DNA of 64,000 nucleotides from Schaalia sp. Marseille-Q2122 (GCF_903645355.1 NZ_CAHJXR010000003.1:186001-250000), one strand, 5' to 3'; positions 37,037 to 46,246 are shown, counted from the stretch's first letter. Made by a program: numbers and translations. The notes: generated by a model not told the origin, from the letters alone.

Positions 37037-37942
37037 CTAGCGGCCGTACGGTCCGTGGGCGGCAACCTCGTCCCACCGGGCGCGCGGGATGACACGAGCA
37101 ACCACCAGCCCAGCAACAAGGAAAACCAACCCGCTGACGATGACGAAAAGCATCGTATTCGTATCCAATGCAAAGCAAAGGCTGAGCAGCATACCGCCCA
37201 TGTGCATGCCGCCGTGCACCCCCACAGCAGCCCAGGTACTGCGCAACAGTACCGCCAGATAACCGGCAAGCGCCGCAAAACCTAAGGGAAGGATCAGGTA
37301 GAGCACCCGATCAAGGACGCCTTGTTGAGGGCCGTGGGACAGCAGGTGAAGGACCGTGAATGCTGTGACCGACATCCACAGCGCACGCTGCGGGCGCTCC
37401 GACAAGGACTGCATGAGGTAACCGCGGAAGAGTACCTCCTCCCCGAAACCTTGAAGGAGGAACGCCTGCCCGATAAACATCATCACGATCAGCGCGACGG
37501 GGGCGTCAGCAGGCCCAGCGTGCGCGCCAGATACCGCAGACACTGCGCCCAGCGCGTAGAGCACGAAGGCTGTCCCCCACACAATGGCGATGGCGAGCAG
37601 CGTCCCGCACAGGAGGGAAACAATGCCTCGGGTATTCACACGAAGGCCCAGGGCAGAAAAGGTCCGGCGATCCAGCACGCGGATAAACATCGCAGCGAAG
37701 GCAAGCATCATGAGTCCCACGCTGAACTGCGCGCTGAGATTCGCCACGGTGTTCACCAGGTAATTGCTCGACTTCAACCATTCCCTGAAGGCGGGAATCG
37801 ACGAGATCACCATGATCGGCACGTAAGCGGCCAACATGGCGATCATGGTCATGAGGATCCGTGCCCAGGCGGGCAGACGTGGACTGCGAGAAAAAGAGGA
37901 CGCGGCGGGCGCGGAGGCAGAAGAAAGAGTGTGAGTATCCAT
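37037..37942 (-). CDS. CPBP-family intramembrane protease
   Basis: A 301-residue multi-pass membrane protein with the Abi/CPBP (type II CAAX protease-like) motifs: E168-E169 and R173 in GEEVLFRGY, a second conserved block at FTVLHLLSHG (H199), and a histidine in GVHGGMHMGG near the end. Members cleave membrane proteins or peptides and some give bacteriocin self-immunity. It is divergent from the two-component genes next door and convergent with the DUF5979 gene; a functional link to either is only a guess. Confidence 0.88.
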   Translation of the reverse strand: MDTHTLSSASAPAASSFSRSPRLPAWARILMTMIAMLAAYVPIMVISSIPAFREWLKSSNYLVNTVANLSAQFSVGLMMLAFAAMFIRVLDRRTFSALGLRVNTRGIVSLLCGTLLAIAIVWGTAFVLYALGAVSAVSGAHAGPADAPVALIVMMFIGQAFLLQGFGEEVLFRGYLMQSLSERPQRALWMSVTAFTVLHLLSHGPQQGVLDRVLYLILPLGFAALAGYLAVLLRSTWAAVGVHGGMHMGGMLLSLCFALDTNTMLFVIVSGLVFLVAGLVVARVIPRARWDEVAAHGPYGR

Positions 37943-38009
37943 AGCTCCACGGTATGGAGATGCCCCAGCGCCAACGAGTGCCCGCCGTCGGGACTTCTCT
38001 GGAAAGAAT

Positions 38010-38025
38010 CATGACCACGGTCATG
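38010..38025. promoter_or_regulatory. Dyad between CPBP protease and sensor kinase genes
   Basis: CATGACC (38010-38016), two bases, GGTCATG (38019-38025) is a perfect inverted repeat in the divergent spacer. A half-site-like GTGACCGTC follows at 38033. It is a good operator candidate, for instance for the response regulator encoded downstream. Confidence 0.4.
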
Positions 38026-38061
38026 GGACGGCGTGACCGTCGCTCATCTAGGGTGTCACCT

Positions 38062-39363
38062 ATGGGCATCCTAAACGGCACTCCTTTGGGTGGGCGTACA
38101 GACGTCCAGCACGTCGGTCACACCATGATGGCAATACTCCAGGTGCTGGCATTCCTGAGCTATATCGCCTTCTCGGCAACAATTCTTGCCATCGTCGATG
38201 ACGATGAACTGCTTCCTGCTCTCCTCCTGCCTGCGGCAGGGGTGATCGTGGGCGTGCTGTGGATCGTGCGCCATCGCCTGCCTCAAGGGCGAGGGCGAGC
38301 CGCCTGCTCGATTCTCGTCCTTCTCCTCCTCCTAATCCCCAGTGTCATTGGGCAGCTCGGCTTTAACGTCCCCTTCCTCCTGGTGGCGCAGGCGCTGCTC
38401 GTGATCGATGTGGGATTGTGGGCCGGGCTGCTGGGTAATGCGATCGTGGCCGCTACAGGAATGATTGTTCTGGCCAGCCATGGGGAGCTGAGCACCGCCC
38501 TCGTCAATGGGCTGCTGGTGTTCATCCTCACGACGGTGGGGACCGCCCTGGGCCTGCTCCTGGTTCGCTACGAGGCGCTCGTTGCCGACCAGCAATCCAT
38601 GATCAGCGAACGTGACGCCGCCTTAGTGCGAGCCGAACGCCAGGCCGTCCTTGAAAAAGAACTTGTCCTCGCTGAGGAGCGAGCCCGCGCCGCACACGAG
38701 CTTCATGACGGGCTGGGGCACCGACTGACGCACATCGGCATGAGCCTCGAGTTCGCCTCCCGCGTGAGGGATTCTGATCCGTCAGCAGCGTGGGCAGAGA
38801 TCGCCGTCGCTCAACGGACCACTCGCGAGGCCGTGGGCGAGATGCGCACCTGGGTGCGGGCGTTGAGCCCGGCCATTGGCGAGGGCGAGCGGGGAGTGGC
38901 GGGCCTGGATGCGGTGGCGGCTTCCTTCCGTGGGACCGGGGTACATGTGGATGTTGAGGACCGCCTAGGAGAAAGAGCGCTGGAGCAGATTGAGGATGTT
39001 GTGATCCATCGCGCCGTCCAGGAAGGCCTGACGAATGCCCTGCGCCACTCTCACGCGCGTCATGTCACCATCACAGTTGCTTGCGTCGAGGGCGGCATTG
39101 AAATGCGCATGGTGAATCGAATCGCCCCCGAGCTGCTGGCGGCCATCCCCGCCTCGGCAGTAGGGGAAAGGGGCGGCCCCGCAGCAGGTTTTGGGATTGG
39201 CGGACTCGCCGATCGTGCGCGTGAACTTGGAGGATGGGTCCGGGCGGGCCGTGACAACGCGGAGTTTGTCCTCCACCTCTTCCTTCCCAATCAGCCGCCT
39301 GCGACCGATGGCGCGGCTAACGGAGCGTCCGGCGCGAAAAAGAGGGGAGCGGAAGATGCGTGA
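38062..39363 (+). CDS. NarL-family sensor histidine kinase
   Basis: About 433 residues from ATG 38062, which has TAGGGT 7 bases upstream and could be translated from a leaderless mRNA; in-frame starts at 38011 and 37954 are alternatives. Five or six membrane helices occupy the first 160 residues with little outside the membrane. A HisKA_3 domain (HELHDGLGHRLTHIG, phosphoacceptor His215) and a HATPase domain (VQEGLTNALRHSHA; GFGIGGLADRARELGG) follow. It forms a two-component system with the overlapping response regulator gene. The signal is unknown; membrane-embedded sensors of this type often report envelope stress. Confidence 0.9.
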   Translation: MGILNGTPLGGRTDVQHVGHTMMAILQVLAFLSYIAFSATILAIVDDDELLPALLLPAAGVIVGVLWIVRHRLPQGRGRAACSILVLLLLLIPSVIGQLGFNVPFLLVAQALLVIDVGLWAGLLGNAIVAATGMIVLASHGELSTALVNGLLVFILTTVGTALGLLLVRYEALVADQQSMISERDAALVRAERQAVLEKELVLAEERARAAHELHDGLGHRLTHIGMSLEFASRVRDSDPSAAWAEIAVAQRTTREAVGEMRTWVRALSPAIGEGERGVAGLDAVAASFRGTGVHVDVEDRLGERALEQIEDVVIHRAVQEGLTNALRHSHARHVTITVACVEGGIEMRMVNRIAPELLAAIPASAVGERGGPAAGFGIGGLADRARELGGWVRAGRDNAEFVLHLFLPNQPPATDGAANGASGAKKRGAEDA

Positions 39364-40009
39364 AGAGCAGATGATTCGTGTGCTCGTCGTGGATGACCAT
39401 CAGTTGCTGCGCCGCGGCCTGGTCATGCTCTTTGGGACAGTGCAGGGAATCGAAGTCGTTGCTCAAGCAGCTCACGGTGCAGAAGCCCTGGCCGTCTTAG
39501 GATTGCTGCCTGTTGACGTAGTGGTGACCGACGCCAAGATGCCAACAATGGACGGTATTGAGCTGACGCGCCGCTGTCAGGAACTGTATCCGGATCTTCC
39601 TGTCTTGGTTCTGACCACCTTCGATGAACCGCACCTCGTGCAGGGGGCGATTGGTGCGGGAGCTGCTGGGTTCTTGCTCAAGGATGCTTCGATTGAGGCG
39701 CTAGCTCAGGCGGTGCGGGCGGTCGCTGATGGCGGGATGGTGATTGACCCGCGGATTGCGAGGCTCGCCCTCGCCTCTTCTGCTGACGAGGGGGCCACCG
39801 AGGCCCCTATTCTTGCGGTGTTGACCCCAACGGAGCGTGAGGTCGCTGTTTTAGTGTCGGAAGGCTTGTCCAATCGGGCGATTGCGGAGCGAATGGTCCT
39901 GGCTGAGGGGACGGTGAAAAACCATGTGTCGTCGTTGCTGCGTAAGTGTGATGCGCCTGATCGGACTGCTCTGGCGTTGACACTATATAAGGCGTTTCAT
40001 TCCATCTAG
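39356..40009 (+). CDS. NarL/FixJ-family response regulator
   Basis: A 217-residue regulator. ATG 39356 overlaps the kinase stop and has GGGGAG 6 bases upstream. The receiver domain holds the acidic pair in VVDDHQLLRRG and the phosphoacceptor Asp59 in VVTDAKMP. The C-terminal LuxR-type HTH (LTPTEREVAVLVSEGLSNRAIAERM...VKNHVSSLLRK) is complete. Likely targets are the neighbouring divergent and downstream genes, by inference only. Confidence 0.93.
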   Translation: MREEQMIRVLVVDDHQLLRRGLVMLFGTVQGIEVVAQAAHGAEALAVLGLLPVDVVVTDAKMPTMDGIELTRRCQELYPDLPVLVLTTFDEPHLVQGAIGAGAAGFLLKDASIEALAQAVRAVADGGMVIDPRIARLALASSADEGATEAPILAVLTPTEREVAVLVSEGLSNRAIAERMVLAEGTVKNHVSSLLRKCDAPDRTALALTLYKAFHSI

Positions 40010-40238
40010 TGACATATAAGCTCCAGCTTATTTAGGAATTTGGAATACCTGGGAAAATGTGCACGATGGCTATATCAAGATAAGTGCAATGATAGATGTT
40101 GTGTGTTTTCGCACGTCGAGTTTAGTTTTGAGTGGGGTGTGAATTCCGGGGTATAGCTTTACTATGTATTCAGCGAGTTCTACTATGGGGACTTGCCTCA
40201 CAGGGTTCTGTGATTGTTTATTGATGAGGATGGTTTCT
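40010..40238. other. AT-rich intergenic region
   Basis: This stretch is distinctly richer in A and T than its surroundings. It should contain the promoter of the next surface-protein gene. No terminator for the two-component genes is obvious. Confidence 0.35.
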
Positions 40239-41576
40239 ATGACTCTGGTCCCGACTACGACTGCGCAGATAGTGTCTCAAGTTGGAAAGTTAACTGCTGC
40301 TACTGCGGCTGTGGTAGCGATGTCCCTGGGCATGACGGTTTCTTTTCCTTCTGCCGCCCATGCTTCTGATGACATCACAAGTCGACTGCAAGTGTCGGTG
40401 ACTGCGTCGGCTGACTCCGCTACGTCTGATATCTCGCTTAGTGAGAGTGATAGTTTTCGGGGGCTGATTTGCCTTCATGACAAGGAAATGTATTCCTTGG
40501 CCTACAAGGGATCAGTGAGCCTGCCGCCCATTGGGAGGAGTCTTGACTCGGTTGTGAAGCAAGCATTCGTCGCTTCTCCTATTCCTGACAACAAACGCAC
40601 TGAGACCGTGGATAACGCAAAGATTGCGGGAACAATTGTTGCCACAACGGTGCTGGATGTGGACATTGATATCAATAAGGAAGCACTGACTGCTGAGGCC
40701 ATGCTTGCGGCGCACCGGGCGGCGAATCCCGGTCATCCTGTTGCCGCAGTTCTGCTCCCTACGGCCGTAAATATTGAAGGCCGCTCTGTTCGGGTGACCT
40801 ATAGCATTGCGGAAAACACTGCTCTGCGTACAGTTATGGATGGTGCTCTTGGGCGCGCTGAGATGTTTCTGGCGTTCCCTTCTGGAGCTTTTTCTATGAC
40901 CCGTGACAATGTTGGAAAGGGCACAGACTTCGCTTCTAGCTTTTTTAACATTGAGGGGTCTTTCCGTTCTGAGCTAAGCCATGAGGGGACTAGCCACGTC
41001 CTGACTCTCAATATGGAAACGGCTGATGCATCCATTCCTACAGTAAGTCTTTCGCGTAAAATCACCCCTGCACTTTCTGTCGCCTATGTTTCTGGCACAG
41101 CCAATAAGGACCTCCCTGCTGAGCTTGTTAACAAGGCTCCCGGCCGCGTCGACTATCCCACCGTGGATGCCAAGCCTCAGGCTCCTGCTGCCCCCGTAGA
41201 AAAGACCTTCAAGGCCGCAGATGGCACCTGGACCTTCAGCTCCTACCGTCCCGCTGCTACTGCCTCGGTATGTGGTATCTCCTTCTACGAAGGCGTGTGG
41301 ACCTTCGCCTCCGATACAAAGGATGACCAGGGCACCCAACCCGCTCCCAAGGACACCCCTAAGGCCAAGGATGACGACTCATCCAAGAAGCCGAACACTA
41401 ACAATGCGGACAAGCCTGACTCGGGCCAAGTCACGCCGAAGAATGTTGGTCAAGCCAAGGCCGACTCCGCCCACAAGGGCCTCGCCCGCACTGGTTTCGG
41501 CGTTGGTATCGCCGCCACGGGTCTTGTCCTCCTCATCACCGGCGCCGGCGCTCTCCTCATGCGCCGTCGCGCCTGA
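40239..41576 (+). CDS. Secreted protein with LARTG anchor-like C-terminus, unknown function
   Basis: A 445-residue protein. ATG 40239 has GAGGA 8 bases upstream and opens directly into a signal peptide cleaved near SAAHA; in-frame starts to 40164 add a poor leader. The body has no domain I can name. Only a few Cys are present, one in GLICLHDKEMYSL and one in TASVCGISFYEG, which may pair. The repeated phrase GTWTFSSYRP/EGVWTFASD stands near residues 325-350. A Lys/Asp/Pro-rich linker, LARTG, a membrane helix and RRR tail end it. LARTG fits the LAXTG signal of class E sortases, none of which is encoded here. Confidence 0.75.
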   Translation: MTLVPTTTAQIVSQVGKLTAATAAVVAMSLGMTVSFPSAAHASDDITSRLQVSVTASADSATSDISLSESDSFRGLICLHDKEMYSLAYKGSVSLPPIGRSLDSVVKQAFVASPIPDNKRTETVDNAKIAGTIVATTVLDVDIDINKEALTAEAMLAAHRAANPGHPVAAVLLPTAVNIEGRSVRVTYSIAENTALRTVMDGALGRAEMFLAFPSGAFSMTRDNVGKGTDFASSFFNIEGSFRSELSHEGTSHVLTLNMETADASIPTVSLSRKITPALSVAYVSGTANKDLPAELVNKAPGRVDYPTVDAKPQAPAAPVEKTFKAADGTWTFSSYRPAATASVCGISFYEGVWTFASDTKDDQGTQPAPKDTPKAKDDDSSKKPNTNNADKPDSGQVTPKNVGQAKADSAHKGLARTGFGVGIAATGLVLLITGAGALLMRRRA

Positions 41577-41628
41577 CCAGCTCACAACGCTTGAGCAACT
41601 CACTCACGAGATGAGATGACCACAAGCG

Positions 41629-41675
41629 ACTGATGGGTGGAGGCCTCTTGAGGCCTCCACCCATCAGTGTCTTAA
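41629..41675 (+). terminator. Terminator after the LARTG-protein gene
   Basis: An 18-bp perfect stem (ACTGATGGGTGGAGGCCT at 41629-41646 with 41651-41668) closes a 4-nt loop and is followed by GTCTTAA. Confidence 0.8.
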
Positions 41676-41777
41676 GCGGGGAATCTCTCAAAGAAGTATG
41701 ATCGCCGCCTGTGATGCTGCCGGACATACTGGTACCTGATAGCGTTCATTACACCCGTGAAGCTGAAGAAAACGAGC

Positions 41778-42626
41778 ATGACAATGATCGAATTCAGATC
41801 TGTCTCCAAAACCTATCCCGGCGGAGTGGTTGCCGTACGCGACTTCTCCTTGACCATCCACTCCGGACGTTCCGTTGCCTTCCTCGGCTCCTCAGGTTCA
41901 GGAAAGACCACGCTTCTACGCATGGTCAACCGCATGGTCGACCCCACCAGCGGCACCGTCCTCATTGAAGGTGACGACGTATTGACACGAAACGCCGTCG
42001 AACTACGCCGCTCCATCGGCTACGTCCTCCAGGCTGGAGGCCTCATGCCACACCGCACGGTTGCTGACAATATTGCCACCGTACCGATCCTCAACGGCAT
42101 TCCCAGACGCCAAGCGCGAGCGACGGCCTGCGAACTCCTTGAACGCGTCGGCCTCGACCCGGCGCTCGCCCAACGCTACCCCTTCGAACTCTCCGGCGGG
42201 CAGCAGCAGCGCGTCGGCGTGGCCCGCGCCCTCGCTGGCGACCCGAAGATCCTCCTCATGGATGAACCCTTCGGAGCCGTCGACCCGATTGTCCGCCGCG
42301 AACTCCAAGACGAACTCATTCGCCTTCAAGACGAGATCGGCAAGACCATGATCTTCGTGACCCACGACGTTGACGAGGCCTTCCGTGTCGCCGACGAGGT
42401 CGTGGTCCTCCAAGAAGGCGGCCAGATCGCCCAATACGGCACTCCTGAAGAAATCGTGGCCTCACCCGCCAACGAGTTCGTCGAAAAATTCATTGGCGCC
42501 TGCCAAAGCGAACGCCAACTGGAGATCAAACTCCTCAACGGACGCAATGTCGTCCTCGACGCTGCTGGGACACCACTCGGCGTCGTCAAGGGCGCCCCTA
42601 CCCTCGATCGTCAGGGCGCGCTGTGA
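41778..42626 (+). CDS. Osmoprotectant (OpuB/ProU-type) ABC transporter ATP-binding protein
   Basis: About 282 residues from ATG 41778; in-frame GTG 41757 and ATG 41784 are alternatives and none has a strong ribosome-binding site. Walker A (GSSGSGKTT), Q-loop (YVLQAGGLMPH), signature (LSGGQQQR), Walker B (ILLMDEPF) and H-loop (VTHD) are intact. The QAGGLMPH Q-loop is typical of quaternary-amine importers. There is no CBS pair at the C-terminus, so osmotic gating through CBS is unlikely. TATGAT at 41697-41702 may be the operon's -10. First of four genes. Confidence 0.92.
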   Translation: MTMIEFRSVSKTYPGGVVAVRDFSLTIHSGRSVAFLGSSGSGKTTLLRMVNRMVDPTSGTVLIEGDDVLTRNAVELRRSIGYVLQAGGLMPHRTVADNIATVPILNGIPRRQARATACELLERVGLDPALAQRYPFELSGGQQQRVGVARALAGDPKILLMDEPFGAVDPIVRRELQDELIRLQDEIGKTMIFVTHDVDEAFRVADEVVVLQEGGQIAQYGTPEEIVASPANEFVEKFIGACQSERQLEIKLLNGRNVVLDAAGTPLGVVKGAPTLDRQGAL

Positions 42627-43270
42627 GCTGGCTACAGCAGAACTGGATGATGGTGGTGGATTACCTCATCGCACACCTGTGGTTGAGTATCCCACCGATT
42701 ATCGCCGCCTCCCTCCTTGCCATCCCCATCGGGAGGCTAGCCTTCCGCTACCCCAGGGTGGGCGGCTCAATCCTCAGTGGCGCCACCCTGCTGTACGCTA
42801 TCCCCGCACTGCCACTGCTGGTCATCATCCCAGCCGTGTTCGGGGTGCCACTGCGTTCCCCAATCACCATGATGATCGCGCTGACACTGTACGGGCTCTC
42901 CCTCATGGTGCGTACCGCCCTCGACGCTTTTAACTCCGTGGATCACCGCGTCCGCCAAGCTGCGGTTGCCCTGGGCAACTCTCCGCGCTCAATCTTTTGG
43001 AAGGTTGATCTGCCGCTCGCTGGACCGGTGCTCGTTGCCGGCATCCGCGTGGTCGCGGTCTCCACCATTGGGCTGGTGCCGATCGGTGCGCTCATCGGCA
43101 TTCCCAGCCTGGGGTCCCTACTCACCGACGGTTTCCAACGAGGTATTAGCCAGGAAATCTGGGTTGGCGTCATCGCCACCATGCTCCTGGCAATGCTCAT
43201 CGACGTGCTCTTGCGGGCGGGAGCCTCGATTCTGATGCCGTGGACGCGGCGAAGGAGGGCCCGCGCATGA
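42623..43270 (+). CDS. Osmoprotectant ABC transporter permease (first)
   Basis: A 215-residue inner-membrane permease with about five helices and the EAA-like loop AAVALGNSPRSIFWKVDLPLAGP. It overlaps the ATPase gene by four bases and the next permease likewise. Resembles OpuBB/ProW-type subunits that pair as a heterodimer. Confidence 0.92.
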   Translation: MSWLQQNWMMVVDYLIAHLWLSIPPIIAASLLAIPIGRLAFRYPRVGGSILSGATLLYAIPALPLLVIIPAVFGVPLRSPITMMIALTLYGLSLMVRTALDAFNSVDHRVRQAAVALGNSPRSIFWKVDLPLAGPVLVAGIRVVAVSTIGLVPIGALIGIPSLGSLLTDGFQRGISQEIWVGVIATMLLAMLIDVLLRAGASILMPWTRRRRARA

Positions 43271-43938
43271 GCCTCATTATCGCCGCCATCGTATGGCTGA
43301 CAACGCCAGGCCACTGGATGGGGAATGCTGGCATCCTCGCACGCATCCTCCAACACCTCATGATCTACGGCATGGCACTCGCGATTGCCGCCGCAATCGC
43401 TCTGCCCGCGGGCCTCATCATTGGCCACACGCGTAAAGGCACAGGTTTCATCGCGGCAATGACGGGCGCCGCCCGTTCCATTCCCACCCTGGGCCTGCTC
43501 ACTCTATTCGGCTTGTGGCTGGGGATCGGCGTGGGTGCGCCCCTGCTCGCCCTCGTCATTTTGGCGATCCCCTCCCTGCTGGCAGGCGCCTATTCCGGAG
43601 TGCAGGCGATTGATCCAGCGATCCCGCTGGCTGCCCGCGCTATTGGCATGAACCGCGCGCAGGTGCTGTGGGGCGTGGAGCTCCCCCTAGCCCTGCCCAC
43701 CATCATTGGAGGCATTCGCGCCGCCTCGATCCAGATTATTGCGACCGCGACCCTGGCCGCCTACACCTCCGACTTGGGGCTCGGACGCTACCTCTTTATC
43801 GGCTTGAAAACGCGTGACTACCCGCAGATGCTGGGTGCGGCGCTCCTCGTGACGCTGTTGGCATTGATTGTCGAGGTCGGACTCGGCCGCCTCCAGAAAG
43901 TTTCAAGCCGCCGCGCTCAGCCGACCACCGCACGTTAA
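43267..43938 (+). CDS. Osmoprotectant ABC transporter permease (second)
   Basis: ATG 43267 gives a 223-residue permease with the EAA-like loop AARAIGMNRAQVLWGVELPLALP. It forms the second half of the membrane channel. The four-base overlap with the upstream gene implies coupled translation. Confidence 0.92.
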   Translation: MSLIIAAIVWLTTPGHWMGNAGILARILQHLMIYGMALAIAAAIALPAGLIIGHTRKGTGFIAAMTGAARSIPTLGLLTLFGLWLGIGVGAPLLALVILAIPSLLAGAYSGVQAIDPAIPLAARAIGMNRAQVLWGVELPLALPTIIGGIRAASIQIIATATLAAYTSDLGLGRYLFIGLKTRDYPQMLGAALLVTLLALIVEVGLGRLQKVSSRRAQPTTAR

Positions 43939-43948
43939 AGGACACGCC

Positions 43949-44980
43949 ATGGGTCTCTTTTCACGCCAGCATGATTCCGATGCCGCGCACCTTCACGACC
44001 CCCAGGCGGGGACGGAGCACATGCGCGCTAGTGGTAGCGGCGCTTCCCGCGCTCGCACTCGCTTTGCCGTCCCTCGCGCGAGCCGCAAGGGTATGGGCAT
44101 CCTCGCCACCGCAGCCGCCCTCGTCCTTGGTGCCTGCGCGGCATCCGACCCTTTCGGCGAGGCTGGCGCCGACACCGCAGCCCCAATGGGTGCGATCGTT
44201 GTGGGCTCGCAGGACTACTACTCCAACGAGATCATTGCTGAGATCTACGCTCAAGCCCTTGAAGCGGAAGGATTCACCGTCGATCGACAACTGCGCATCG
44301 GCCCACGCGACGTCTACCTGCCCGAGATTGAGGCCGGACACATCGACGTCTTCCCTGAATACAGCGGGAACCTGCTGCAGTATTGGAAGCCTGAGACTCA
44401 AGCCCGCCAGGCTGACGAGGTCATCACCGAGCTGCAGGCCGCCGCGCCCGCTGGGCTGCGTGTCCTTCCCGCCGCGCAAGCCAGCGATCAGGACTCCTAC
44501 ACCGTCACCCGCGCTTTCGCTGACAAGTGGGGGCTGAAGTCGATCTCTGACCTGTCGAAGGTCACTGATCCGCTGCTGCTTGGCGCGAACTCTGAAGCCC
44601 AGGAACGCCCCTACGGCCCAGCGGGCTTGGCGGCCACCTACGAGGTCGACATCTCCTTCACGCCCATCGAAGATAGCGGCGGCGCACTCACGGTGAAGGC
44701 ACTGCTTGATGGCGATATCCAGCTGGCAAATATCTACACAGCTGACCCCGCGATCGCCACCCATAACCTTGTCACGCTTGAGGACCCCAAGGGCCTGTTC
44801 CTTGCCTCAAATGTGGTGCCTCTGGTCTCCGAACGTCTCAGTGAGGAGGCCGTGACCACCCTGAATGCGGTGAACGCCCAGCTGACAACCGATGATCTTG
44901 TCACCCTTAACTCCCGCAGCGTGAATGAGGGCCTGCCCGCCGGGGTGCTCGCCGCCCAATGGCTTGAGCAACACCGCTAA
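43949..44980 (+). CDS. Osmoprotectant ABC transporter substrate-binding lipoprotein
   Basis: A 343-residue OpuBC/ProX-like binding protein. ATG 43949 has AAAGGA upstream. The lipobox LVLGAC puts the lipidated Cys at residue 63, after an unusually long 60-residue hydrophilic lead; ATG 44093 would give a normal signal but has no spaced ribosome-binding site. The binding domain contains GSQDYYSNEIIAEIYAQ and EIEAGHIDVFPEYSGN. Likely ligands are glycine betaine, choline or carnitine; the aromatic cage cannot be assigned by eye. Confidence 0.92.
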   Translation: MGLFSRQHDSDAAHLHDPQAGTEHMRASGSGASRARTRFAVPRASRKGMGILATAAALVLGACAASDPFGEAGADTAAPMGAIVVGSQDYYSNEIIAEIYAQALEAEGFTVDRQLRIGPRDVYLPEIEAGHIDVFPEYSGNLLQYWKPETQARQADEVITELQAAAPAGLRVLPAAQASDQDSYTVTRAFADKWGLKSISDLSKVTDPLLLGANSEAQERPYGPAGLAATYEVDISFTPIEDSGGALTVKALLDGDIQLANIYTADPAIATHNLVTLEDPKGLFLASNVVPLVSERLSEEAVTTLNAVNAQLTTDDLVTLNSRSVNEGLPAGVLAAQWLEQHR

Positions 44981-45126
44981 CATTAAAGAGACTGGCCAAG
45001 TGCGGACACGGAAATGACCTGCCTGAGCTTGCGGCCGTGGCCAGCCAATGGCCCGGGAGATGTAGGTCAGACTCGGGTAGCTGGAGCCAGGCTTAGACGG
45101 CGGACACGAACAGGGGGAGGGCCAGG

Positions 45127-46212
45127 ATGGGGACCGCAGAGGTAGACGCGTCGGCGCAGAGCCCACTCACCCAGCGCCTGCGCCTTGACCTGGCCTATGA
45201 CGGCACCCTCTTCCACGGGTGGGCAGCTCAGCCGGGCCTGCGCAGCGTCGAAGGAGAGATCACCGAGGTCCTCAGCATGATCGCTCGCAGGCCCGTGACC
45301 CTCACCGTTGCCGGTCGCACCGACGCCGGAGTGCACGCCAGCGCTCAGACCGCCCACGTTGACCTGCCTGCCGCCGTGTGGGACAGCGCTGTGCGAGGCC
45401 GCAGTGCCCCGAGCGGGGGCAATGCTGCGCGTGGCGCTACCAACGAACCCATTAACAATGCCGCCCCTGAAACCGCCAATGATCTGGTCACCGATGCCGC
45501 CAGTGAGGTGGGCAGCCCGCAGGCACAAGACGCGGCCAGCAACCGTCTGGCCCACCGTATCAATGGCATGCTCGCCCGCCGCTACGCCCAGTTTTACCAG
45601 GAGCGAGGCATGCGGGTGCCTCGTGGAACAAGCGACATTCTTATCCACGCTGCACGCCCCGTATCCACCGACTTTGACGCCCGATTCAGCGCCACCGGCC
45701 GCACCTACATCTACCGCATGAGCGACGGGCAAGCCGCTCGCAGCCCCCTGCGTCGCCACGACGTCCTCTGGCTGGGCGGGGCAAGCGTGAACGTCGACGC
45801 AATGAACGAAGCCGCCGCCGCCCTCCTCGGCGAACACGACTTCCTGTCCTACTGCCGCCCTCGTGAAGGGGCCACCACCATCCGCACCCTGCGCACCCTG
45901 TGTTTCCGACGTGACGACGAGGGAGTGGTGGAGGCGCAGGTGGAGGCCGACGCCTTCTGCCACTCCATGGTGCGCTCGCTCGTAGGAGCCGCCATTGAGG
46001 TGGGCAGCGGGAGGCGCGAGGTGGGGTGGATGGCGGAGCTGCTTGCCGCGCGCTCGCGGGAGCAGGCTGCCCCCATCGCTCCCGCTCATGGCCTGACCCT
46101 GTGTCGTGTGGACTATCCGCCGGCGGAGGAGTGGGCGGCGAGGGCGACTGCGGCGCGGCGTCGGCGTGACGAGGTCGGCGTCGACGCGGGCGCTGGGGAG
46201 TGCTGCGACTAG
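45127..46212 (+). CDS. truA: tRNA pseudouridine synthase A with an internal low-complexity insert
   Basis: A 361-residue enzyme that makes pseudouridine at tRNA positions 38-40. The catalytic Asp66 is in GRTDAGVHA. Residues about 87-140 form a Gly/Ala/Asn-rich insert between conserved parts, after which normal sequence resumes (RRYAQFYQERGMRVPRGTSDILI, FDARFSATGRTYIYR). The family is usually near 250-290 residues. In many actinobacteria truA follows rplQ directly; here 10 kb of accessory genes lie between. Confidence 0.94.
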   Translation: MGTAEVDASAQSPLTQRLRLDLAYDGTLFHGWAAQPGLRSVEGEITEVLSMIARRPVTLTVAGRTDAGVHASAQTAHVDLPAAVWDSAVRGRSAPSGGNAARGATNEPINNAAPETANDLVTDAASEVGSPQAQDAASNRLAHRINGMLARRYAQFYQERGMRVPRGTSDILIHAARPVSTDFDARFSATGRTYIYRMSDGQAARSPLRRHDVLWLGGASVNVDAMNEAAAALLGEHDFLSYCRPREGATTIRTLRTLCFRRDDEGVVEAQVEADAFCHSMVRSLVGAAIEVGSGRREVGWMAELLAARSREQAAPIAPAHGLTLCRVDYPPAEEWAARATAARRRRDEVGVDAGAGECCD

Positions 46213-46246
46213 GTCGGGTGGAGTCTGCCACAGTCCCGGCAAGGCT

